DNA of 59,509 bases from Branchiostoma floridae (taxonomy: Eukaryota > Chordata > Leptocardii > Amphioxiformes > Branchiostomatidae). Position numbers and translations under genes: made by a program. Under the pieces are notes generated by a model. That model was not told the origin of the DNA and made no database searches. It saw only the letters and a list, made by a program, of their open reading frames with translations. The DNA is taken from contig NW_023365714.1 of the NCBI RefSeq assembly GCF_000003815.2, positions 64,001 through 123,509 on the forward strand, in the 5' to 3' direction. Shown here piece after piece: positions 41,801-53,800 of this stretch. Positions within the stretch are counted from its first letter, which is position 1; each line of letters begins with the position of its first letter.

Positions 41801-44800
41801 ATGTTGTATACAACGGATACCCCCATGCAGATCCTCTTTTCAGACTGGACAGGGTTTTCCGCATTCCGGACTGGACAGGTTTTTCCGAAAACCCCGTCGT
41901 GAGCACCAAAGCCACAAGCCGTTGCAAGGGAGGTCTGGAGAAACCTCATTTTCTGCATTCGATGAGAAAATTTTGCCGGAAACTATGCTAAGTTGGACAC
42001 TGAAATCTGTTTGAGTGAAAAGGTTTTTTGGGAGGGGGAGGGGCGACGCTTCCGCAACATATTTTTACCCGAAGCGGCCGGGAGGCTCGGAGAAATTTTG
42101 AAATTTGGACCCTTTGAAACACCATTTCCTGCATTTTCAGGGGCTCTATCTGGCATTTGACTTCGTGGGTATAACTTGTTACGAAGAACATCTTGGTAAT
42201 GCTTAACGGTGAATTCGGGATAACAAGTAACGATTAACGTGGAATTAAAACGACCAATACGCTTCACGAAGAATATACCGATAACGCTTAACGGTGAATT
42301 AGAGTGGGTCGGTAACGATTAACGGTAAATTAAAATGGCTCGTAACACTTAACGGAAAAAGGCATGCAGGCCCTCACAGAAGTGCAACGTCCTTCACAAC
42401 CTTACACTTCTGAAACACAAGAGAAAAATTTGTGCCTGGCTCCCAGGATTTTAACCTGGGCCCGCCAGCTCATGAACCCAACACATTTACCACTCAAGCT
42501 AAAAGTTGACAGAACAGACTAATTAGACTAGTCAGTTGGTGTCCTCCGAACCCTACTGTGTCATTTGCACTGTGCTTCTTTGTCTATCATGATCAGAATC
42601 TCCAAGCGGATCTTGCAGGCTGACAATACTATCTTATGCAACCGTAAGAAGCTACATTCTTTCATGGCCTTTCAAGTGCCTTCAAACACATCCTGTTTCA
42701 AAAAAATTTTTGATTCAGAAACATGGCCTAAATATAAGATTATTATCTAAAAACTTTTATTTTCCTGGGTGACGCCACAAAGTATGACGTCACATACCTG
42801 GATGTAACCTGGATCCAAGCTTCAATAGTATATAATATTATATTATATTATGTAAAGTGCGAGGTTGGCTAAAGTGCAATGCAGAGCACTACCTAATTTA
42901 CCATTTTTCTGAATTCTAAGATTTCCATTAGTTGGCAGTTCAAAACAAAAGTAATCAAGGAGGTTGAAAGAGGGCCAGATCAAGTTGGTGAGATCAAGGA
43001 GCTTTTATTACTCCTTAATTTGCCGATCTGGTTTAACCATTCGAATCCTGTAATCTATCCCAGAAGTGAATTTTCAGGTTTCTGCAATTTTGAAGTTCTT
43101 CTAGTTCTAATCTGGCTCAAAAGCAGTTCAGTATAGAAATATCTCAGCAAGAAGCAACCTCCTTGATCTCAGGGAGGTGTTCTGAATCTTTCCATCCAGT
43201 GCTTTGGGACAGTCCCTGTGGGACTTGCTAATTCAACTTGCTAATTGGGAAGCATGCCTTAACAATAACTGACCTCCTTTGAACCTGCATGACAATGTGC
43301 ATAATTACCAAAAAGAGGAAAGTGAGTGCCTTATATACAGGCCCATGTAATAGGATTTGGAAACTACAAATAATCTCTGGAACAAACTTTTGCCTGTTGT
43401 TTCTATATAATGAATGAATGACCTTGATTGTACATTTGTGCTCAAACAAGCTAAGTACAGATTGTAGCGCTAGTGATAATGTACAATTTTGATTAAAAAA
43501 AAGGTATCTTGTCACCTCTACAAATACTAATACATTCCAGTATTTACAAGTTCAACTTCTTCTCACCTCTTAAAACAGTTATAAATATAAGTACAGATGG
43601 AATCAATAATGTATGGTTGATCTAATTGCATGAGAAATATGAATTTTTTTCCTTGGTATTCAAGTATTGGAAATAGGGAACATATCTTGTATATTTTCAA
43701 AGAGGACGTTTCTTTTGTTGTTGTATAAAGTACAGTAAACAATAAAGTGACACTCATCCTCTATCTTATTCAAGTTACAGTATTGGCAAATTCTTTGTTC
43801 CAGAGGAATGCGGTTATGTCGGCCTTCTGGCTTATAATGAATCATACTGGTAAACAGCTTCATAGCAGGCTTCAAGTTTTAAATAGTCAAAAAGATAATG
43901 GTTCTTTGGACCAGATAAAGCCCAGGTTATCAATAAGTTTGGTTATCAAAAAGTTTGTTGTTATTTTGTGGGCCTTTCTGCTTTTCAACGCCTGGCTCTA
44001 TAGTACAAAAATTGCTTGTATTTGCAAGATACTCCAGGACCCCAAATTTTACCCTCCGTGTTGGCAAACTTTCCTGGTTGATTTTGAAGAGTAGAAGGCC
44101 TGTGGTATATATTTTGATGTGATACTGATAGCCATTCTGGAATGGTAGCTTTATTCTGGCTATCAGTATCAGCCTTCAAACCCATCATCAGGAACTTTTT
44201 GTCTGAAACCAAGATAAAAGCCCCTTGCTTAAACAAGAGACCTAAGGTAGCCAAGACAAGAGTAAAAGATTACCAATTGAAAGGCAAATAGTAAAAAATT
44301 ATATCTATTCCAAGGTTGCTGTAAAACCTAGGTTAGGTCAGTGAGATCAGAGAATTCTAAACTCCTTGGTGATCTACAAGGTAGTTAAACCTCTTTGGGT
44401 AAACTTTAGTCTTCTATGCAGTGTTAAATACTGACCTGTTCTATACACCAGTGGAGGCACTGAATAAGGCAGCTACCATTCACTTCAGTCTCTAATTACC
44501 TGTCATTATAAATCAATACACGCATTGTTGTTGCTGGAGTTTAAACACCTACATGTAGGTGCAAAGGAGATTATATAATGACTTCTCTAAAGATAGGTGA
44601 GAAAGGGGAGGGGAGGTGATAATATCACACTCTTGTGATAAAAAGGCCTTTGTCCCAATCTCAAGGATTTTAGAGCATGTAAAGAGTTCCAGATGAGGAC
44701 AGGGTGTTGTTCTGATTGATCAATGTTCTGTGATCTGATCTGATCTGGTGACGGTTGATTATTATTTTCTATTGGGCACTTAGAACTTCATTAAACACAG

Positions 44801-47800
44801 CTGTCCAGTAGGTATCAAAAACCTAATAAATAAGATTCATTTAGCACCAGTGTTTAATGAATTTCTAGGTGTCCACGCACCCGGCTCGGGACACTTCTAA
44901 TATTGTGTTACAGTGTCTTAACTAACATAAAATATGACTGGTGAATGCCACCTGGCTATATGCTAATAAAGGATCAATGTTTTACCCTGAGGGGTGCATC
45001 ATGAGATAAAGCCGCCAGTGGTTGGTTTCTATAACCCAAACACCAGCTATCAGTATGGCAAACAAGGCGGTTCATGTCATCTACTTTTCCACCAACTGAA
45101 TGTATCATTTGATTTACTACAGTTTAGAATTCAGTAAATAGTTACTGGAAGTTCCGAAAATAATTTCATCAGGTTGGCACTGATAATAGGATAAAGGTTT
45201 TTACACAACATGTAACTAAAAGTACTGTACTTTCATTGTACAGTACTTTTCTTATGGACTCCAATGATTATCCTATTAGGGCACCCTACCCTTACAGTAC
45301 ATGTGCAATTTACAATAATTGAATTTATACTTTTAAGGGAAGCTTAGGCCTGTCATGAAATTTATGAATTTTGTGTTTATGTTCCTGACTTGCACCTACA
45401 TGTACAATCAAATTGGCTTAGATACTAATAAACCCTAAGTGGTGATGTTAAAGAATTAAAGAAAAAAATGAAAGAAGTAACCATGCCCAAGCTTCTGTAC
45501 TTCTGAAAAATATGAGTAGCCACTGAAGGAAATGCATTTTCTTGAAGTGAAGTTCATTCATAGGTCAGTTATTTCTAATGCCAGGCATCTCCAGCAACAG
45601 TCAATAAAACTAGGAAAACAAAACAATAAAAAATGCCTCCATTATATATCTGTTTTATATACATAGTTAAAGTCAAGTCTGAAACATCTAATGAAATCTA
45701 ATGCATTGTTTAACAGTTTCAAAACAAAATTAAATGCATAAAGAATGCTTCCTGTCATTGTCAAGGCCATTCCTGCAGAAGTTCCTGCAGGAAACATTCT
45801 TCCTGCAGGAATTTACCTTTCTCCTGCAGGAATTTCTGCAGGAATGCCTGCAGCATTCCTGCAGGAAAAACGCTTCCTGCAGGAATTCCTGCAGGAAAAA
45901 CGCTTCCTGCAGGAATTCCTGCAGGAATTCCTGCAGGAAGAAAATTTTCAAAATGAATATTCATGAAAGTTATTATCATATTTCACAACTGTACATCATA
46001 CTTGTCAATCATATGTAAAGACTTTGCACCAAGTGCTTTTATATTGAAAATATTAGCACATTTCAAAATGGGAAAAACGGAATTCCAATCTTAAGATGGA
46101 GCTTCTTATATATAAAAGCCAACATATTGATTCTTACATAACAACATTATCTCACACAGCTTCGCACCATTTCCCCCGTACACTCCCATCTGATCCTGTT
46201 AGTCTGTTATTGGTTTATCCTTGTCAGGAGTGACGTAAAGGATTTAATACAAATATGCCATAAATAGAAACATGGGCCGATGTTTGAGGTTATCACATTA
46301 ATGTGTGATGCAATAATCCACTGTACATACTTAGATTATAGACTAAATACACAAATATTTGTATTTAATATGTTTTGAAGGATTTGTCAAAGCATTTTGC
46401 TTTGTTCAATCATAAATGAATAAAATGTGCATGAAAATAAATACATAAACTAGGAATATCCTTTAAAATACTGTCTGGAAACATAATCATGTCATGACAC
46501 CATTTCATAGAATATTCTTTGCAAGTAATTACTAATAAACTATTTCAAGAAAATAAAATCAAAGATGACAGTCACTACATTGTTATGGAGACAGGTACGT
46601 ATTTATCAGTGTTCCACACCTGGGCAGATTTGTGATGCATCGCTACTATCAGATCACCTGACAGGTAATACCTCACATTTATCATTCCACTTAACAGTTA
46701 CAGTTATCACTATTCATCATCTAATAATCATCTGTACTAACAGAACGTTCCAGATTTTGTGGACTGGCTTGAACCACACAAAACTAACCAACCCATAAAC
46801 AAACATCCTTTCAATAGCACAACATGATTGACAGGTGTGTTGGATGTTACCCGAATATCATCACCGCGGTAACCAGGATATCGCAGATTTTACTACCTGC
46901 GATTGGAATAGGTGTGGGAGGCCGGGAGGAGGGGTTTCTGGTGGTACCGGAGTAACGAGTCGAGCCTGTCAGCTTCCACATCACTCACAATCTCTCATCA
47001 CTCAGCTGGGTCCTGGTCTTCTCATGACCTCATCAGGTCAAAGGTCATTACAAATCATTATTTTGTCATTCATTATTCTTTCATCTGAATTTATGGCAAA
47101 TTGAAGATAATGATGATTTTTATTTATTGAAAGAAAACACAAAGTAAGCTCCAGTAAACAGCCTCTCCTGAACCTGAACCAGAGAAACTCCATCTTTACA
47201 ACCTTGGCCTAAGGTCACGGCCATGGCTGTAAATGGTTTTATTGATTTTCCCCTAAGCCGCACCCCTCCCCCCCCACATAAACACAGCTCCTACCCGATT
47301 ACTAATGACAGAACGGGTTAGAATGACAGGATCGGGAGTAAGAGACTTTCTTTTTAATTCAACCATTCTCCGTGAAACTGGTCTTGTCCAGAAACCATAA
47401 TCTGTTTATTTGCAGATTAGTAAGAAATGCTGCTATGGCCTCTGTAATCATGGGGCTATTATTAGCTGACTGTTAAATGTAAATTTCTCAGAATGATTTT
47501 ATTTAGGAAATGACATATTTAAGGGGTAGGAAGACTGTTATCTATAACTCCATCCCAAAATGGTGTCCTCTAAAAATTAATTTGGACCCCCTCTGGTTCC
47601 CTCCGGACAGCCAAACCATGATGTCATCGGTGCAGCCATGCCTGATTCATCATCTGCCAATCATTATCACCTGTCAGTTATGTCAAAATGATGACATCTG
47701 TCATATGTGATGTCATACATATCACTTACAACTCCATATGCCAATAATTCAGAACAAATTCAACAATTTCAGTTAGCAACGACCCAAATTTTTGTACATT

Positions 47801-50800
47801 GTAATAGTGAAGCCTTAAGTCACTATGTAACATTTCTTGTGTATTTCATTTGTGAATGAAAATCAAGAGAAATTTGTAGCCCAAATATTCTTATAATACG
47901 TCACAGGTATGGTTTCAATTGTGTCACTTACCATTCCATATGCCAATAATCTGAATTTACACTTCAAATATTTCATATTGAACCAAATCTTTATAGATAA
48001 AATTGTAATAGCCTCGTCACTATCTGATATACTTTGGGAGTCAAAATAGAATTTGTATATATACTGTAATACACATGAGTTTTACCACAGTTTTATGAGG
48101 TGTCACCCAAATGCTAATATTTCATCCTCCCATCCAATTCATCAGTAGGGATGAGGTCAGCCTATGATATTTTATTCTAATTAGCACAGTGATATATCTG
48201 TGATGGATGTGGCTATTATTATAGCCTGCGGGGGCTGATAGCCGACAACGGCCCTGCAAAATTAGCCGCATCAACGATATCTTTATACACATAAACCAGG
48301 CTAACTAAAATATACAACAATGTTGGGCTGATAGCTAACAACACTCCTGCAAAATTAGCTGCATCACCGATATCTACAGGCTACTTATCAACCAGGCTAA
48401 CTGATCAGAAACTAAAATATACAAAAGTTACTACAATGTTATCCACTGGCAAATTGCCTGTCTTCAGACAATATGGAATGATTGTTTCCAAGAAATGCGA
48501 TTCACAGTTGCACAATACAAACACTGGCAGAATAAATGTATGACTTTATCAGATTCTGGGAAATATTTAGAACATACCCAACCTGAAGCCATCCCCACTA
48601 CTACAGCACATATAAGCTATTGTTTGCCATTTCTGCTCTGTAAATATCAGCTATGACATCAGAGCTGCTGTTCTGATTCATGTTTAATCAATGTAAATGC
48701 CAGGGGAGGAACCTGGACTGGCCTGAGCTTGTACTTCTAAGTTCTGTCAATCATGGTTGCAGACACTAAAGGCACTTGTCAATCATGACTGCTGATACCT
48801 GTCAATTGCAACTCCAGGTACCTGTCACATCACCGGAAAGTTGTAAATCACAGCTACAGACACCTGTCAATCATGGTTGCAGAGAACTGTCAATCATGGC
48901 TCTAGACACTTGTCAATCATTGCTATAGGTACCTGTCAATCACAGCTAAAAGCACCTGTCAATCACAGCTCCAGACACCTGTCAATCATGACTGCAGACA
49001 CCTGTCAATCATGACTACAATCACAGCAGCAGCCAATCAGCTTTGTGCAAACAAGAGTTCTGAAAACCAACACCAAAAGCCTGTTGTCCAGTAGCAGTAC
49101 TGCTAGCCACTGTACCACAATGATACCTAGATTCTGCTAAGCAATAAGAACTCCCGTGACCCCTCTCAGAAAAGTGGGCCATCCCACTTACAGCAATGTC
49201 ACACAGGAAGGAGAATAATGGTCACAATTACCGCTCGAATCTCGCACAAGTGTGGCAATTTGGCGCCGCGTCTCTGTAGCGCTCACAGTACAGATGTAGC
49301 ACTTCACCTGTCTTCACATCGCTAAACCTGACAACAGGAGGGTCCAACATGTCAGTCTTCACAAAAATTTTCTTTGGTTAAAGAACCAAACAAATAAACA
49401 AACAAACAAACCAGGTTGCACAACGTTGGGCCAAAGTAAAAAATTGATTCTTCCCCACCTAAGCAAAAAAAGTCCATATGCCCTTATATATCGACTTGAA
49501 TCAATCAATATTACGCACATGTGTGAATGGGCATCAGAAACTGGTAAATAATAAACACTAAACCAACCACAACTCCAAACAAGCAAAAATAAACTTAACC
49601 AAAAGCTAAAAAAGGCTCTACAAAGACTTCCATGCAGAAATCTGCCAGTAAATAAATCAGCACTTAACAACTGCTTAAAGGATTAGGAGCCGGCAGAAGA
49701 CTCCAGGAATATGCAGATCCTTAAGTTTATCAGCTCAACATCCTAGACTTTAAGATAAAGATGTCAACACTTCATCACAGACGTCTCGGCGCGTGCGTCA
49801 TCCTGACATCAGTCTGCTCCGGGAATTCCTGTCATTCGTCAGACCAGAAAAGGCACAGTTTAAAATATGCACATGCCAACGGGAATCTGCACAGAATTAT
49901 AATGTAATATTTTAGAATAATTCATATAAAACACTGTCAACATAAACTTTTGTTTATTAGGTAAGATTGAGGAATAATATGGTCTCTGCTATATATATAT
50001 ACTGCCACGTGAGGATTGGTTAACAAATTTACAAAGCCACAGAAGACAGTGTAAACAGCAAGTGCTACCAACATCTTTCGAGATGGACGGATGCCTACGT
50101 ACTATATACATTACGTAATTTGGATAAAAGGAAAATAAAAGTATTCTGAGCCCTGTAACGTGTAAGGACCTGATGTTGCTATAAATCTACTTTCTCAATG
50201 TCTTTTGGTAAGCTATATAGATACAGACTCCAATGTGTAAATGATAAAAAAATTCTATACATTCCTTTATGAAAATGAAAGTATTTGGAGCCCTGTGCAT
50301 GTTAAGTCTGATGTTGTTATAAAATCCAGTCTTCTCCTAACCTCCAACATTTCTCCATCATGACATCATCATAACGCGCATAACTGCCTCAGCCAGCCTT
50401 CCCATCATGCACTGCTCTCCCATCACTCATGTCCCACAATGCCCCTGTCAGAACGAACCTTTCCCCGACAAAGGAGCGCGTTCAGCGCGGGAACAAACGG
50501 TCGTCCTGACGGATGACAACAATCCATCCTTAACAACCCAAATATGGGCGTGAGGGCAGCCCCAACCACCAGTGACCTTTTATGGGCGTTTGTATTCTAA
50601 AGGGCGGGTCCTCGCCATGGCAACCAATTATCCACACAAACATGATAGATGGGTAATATTACCATAATCTGTGTTGTGCAATTTTCCTTTCTAATCAATT
50701 CTAAAACAATATAATGAGCATCTAACAATCATTTATGACAATTTTTTGTTCAATTTTGAGGTAATTTTCTAATTAGATTTGTAAAAGCAAAAAAAAAATG

Positions 50801-53800
50801 AGAATCTGACAAACTATCATTTATGACAAGATTCTGTCAATCTTAAAGTAATTTTCTAAACAAATGCAATGTAAGAATGTCAAGTCTGACAAACTGTAAA
50901 CAAAAACAAATGCAGACATTTTTTACCAGTGTAGCATTTTCAGTTTTGCATGAGTCTCGTCTCTGGTTATTTATTTATGGCCATTTTCCAACCAACCATT
51001 CAGTAAGTGGGTCGTCCTAGATCATGTTAAATGAGCTAATTAATAATCGTCAGGAAACGAGGCTAACGACATCTTCCTTCCTGCCCTACCTGTGCACACC
51101 TGCAGGGGAGGTTCAGTAACATCTACATGCACCTGGGGAGCAGGGGAGGTTCAGTAACATCTACACACACCTGGGCAGCAGGGGAGGTTCAGTAACATCT
51201 ACACACACCTGGGCAGCAGGGGAGGTTCAGTAACACTTTATCCTGGTGGGTACTGTAAATGTGTGTGCTTAGACCAGGGAAAGATCACTAATTCTGCACC
51301 ATAGCAAAACTCAACATTTTCCTGGATTATTCTGAGGATTGAGACTAGGAAAATATTTCCCTTTCAATTAACTAGCCTTAAAAATACCTCTGTAACCATG
51401 GTGACATAACTTATACTACAAGCTGTCGCAGAAATAGAACTGAGCCCCTGTATGTAATCTGTACTGTCTCCAAGGTGATGGCTCTAGGTTACCTTGGTTA
51501 CCAAATTGTAAACATGTCTCTTGCAGTGTACTTTTTCAGACAATTAGGTCCACCATTACCATGGTGACTACCAATATGGTAACAAACCAATTACCATAGC
51601 AACAACAGAACACTGCAACAGTGACACTGTGTTTTGGACTGTTCTATACTCCCCACCAGAGTTGACAGTCCAGATCACCAGGCCAACAGATTACAGAACT
51701 GCTGCCATGGTGATTACAGGATAGGGGACTGGTTTAAAAGCTGATCACTCAATTAAGCCGACTGCCCACAGCCCCGCTGGGAGGGGTACTTTACAGCACG
51801 GGGTGGAGGCAAAACTCAGTCCATGCAGCGTTGGTCTACGGCAAACTGTTTCCCTCTGGGCACTTTGGTGAGGAGTAGCACAGATTATCCTATAAACATT
51901 CACTATACCAGGGACGTTCCATGCTCTTTCACATTTAGCTGAAGTATGAGAAAAGGTAACCCCAATATGTGTCATCCAGACCAGCTGCAGTACAACCTGG
52001 TCTACAAAATGCTAGAAATGTTTTATAATCCTACCAAGCTCTAAATTGGCTGCTGCCATTTTCCCCCAGTGCCGGAATGTCAATATGCAATCCTCCATTT
52101 ATCTGGAAGTTCCATGCCAAACCACAGACTGACGCCGTTGATACCACACTTAGTCTAGAAAACATGTCCATGTGGCTAACACAACGTCTCCAAACCACAG
52201 ACTTGTCAGCACTGCAGCTGACTAACTGTACAACTCCCTCAACAAATTTGCACAAAAAAGGATATTACGGATGAGCTCATCCCAAGAGTCATGTGATGTT
52301 AGCTGATCCCGCTAAGTGGTGATGTCATCTCCTGTTGTGCACAGCATGTGATGAGGTGGCACACAAAAGGGTGATGTCATGCCTGTATGACCTCAGACTG
52401 TTACACAATTAGAAGTTTGCTAATGTCGTTAGTGACACCTACAGCAGCTGGTTACTTAAGTGTGACAAATGTTCAGCTTTTTTAAGAAACATTTGTTCAA
52501 ATGTTTAACCAAAGTGTAGATTCTAAAGGCAGCCAACCTGTGATATACACAGCTATGTAAAATGGACCTGTATGAAATACAAGAAATGCGTGTCAATGAA
52601 TAAATAAAGGTTGCGAATAATCTATATTCTAAATTCATACTTTCTTCCTAACCTGTAAGTAGTGTTACACTAACTTACAGGGATGTGGAACAGAAGGTGT
52701 AAAAGACCAATTCCATCCTAAGAGCCCAAGGTCATTTTACACTTCAAGGTCATCTCCGGGGCAACTCAATTATTGACAGGTACATCAGACAAAATTACCT
52801 GTCTGCAGCAACCTCATACAATATTGCTTTCTGTCTATCTAACTGTCAAACCTACAAGGTCAAACCTAACAGTAACTCCAGGATATTTCAAGATCAATCT
52901 CGACAATAAATCAAGCTCTTCAAGGTCAAACCCAGCAGCACCCATGACTGACAGCTTTCTCAGTAAGGACATGAAGCAAGTCATCCTTTTTATCATCCAT
53001 AACCCACCTCTCAGGAGGAAGTTCCACGCTGACAGCTTCTTTCCTAAAACTACATCCATATGGAACAAGCTTCCTCACTTTCACTTCACTTTCACTTTCC
53101 TCCTGATTGCTTCCCTGACGGATACATCCTTTTAAACTTTTTAAGACTATTTGAACAGAATCCAATCGTACAAGAGTACAATGCTACACTTTCTAACACA
53201 CTGTGACTGCTTCTCATGGTACTGAAGGGCAAGACTACCAATTGGTGTAACCAAAAACATCCAATAAACCATTTTTGTGGTGACCTGAAATAAAACGAAA
53301 GTTTTGAAGAACAGAGACTGACCTGTGAGTAGTGATACCTTCTGTACGAATGATTGACAGATAGAACAGAGACTGACCTGTGAGGAGCGAGACGTTCTTG
53401 TACGCGGACGAGAGTTTCCCCAGCAACACGGAGAGGAAGTTCTCAGTGGAGAGCCCGTCGAGGTCCTGCGTGCACTGGTCATACACAATGACTTCATCTT
53501 TCTCCTCATCCTGCACGTGGCAGGTGTTCCGCAGCACCTAAACATAAACATCAACATAAACATAAACACTTCTAAAATCTTCACCCTAACTAGAATCTAA
53601 AGGTCCTTTCTAAAGGTTCTCTTAGCAAGCCCTAGTGTTGTACCCTCGAGAAAGGCAATCTCCACCTATCCGATTACTCAAACTCAGGTGAAAATACAGG
53701 TACAACAGGACAGACTGAATGGAACATTTCACAGACTTCAGACTGGACATGCAGCTGGAAAGCCACCCCTCCAGTGTGTTAAAATTTCACCACACTTATC

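Larger units (their letters stand above)
29063..53377 (-). other. Intron 2 of the phosphatase gene (24.3 kb)
   Basis: Joins exon 2 (ending at 53378) to exon 3 (starting at 29062) in phase 1. I see no other gene on either strand. Contents by position: MITE relic 29999-30152, degenerate TTCCCACA-rich region 30530-31320, GC-rich islet 31850-31975, MITE with gap 34556-34806, octamer/CRE-like modules 35789 and 36233, hAT MITE 37050-37497, 349-bp element 37678-38026 and inverted at 45763-46111, SINE heads, LINE fragments, a composite repeat 40300-42370, and minisatellites 47.7-51.2 kb. The remaining stretches (32.1-34.5, 38.0-39.5, 46.1-47.7, 49.1-51.1, 51.3-52.9 kb) are AT-rich with nothing I can name. 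Confidence 0.85.
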
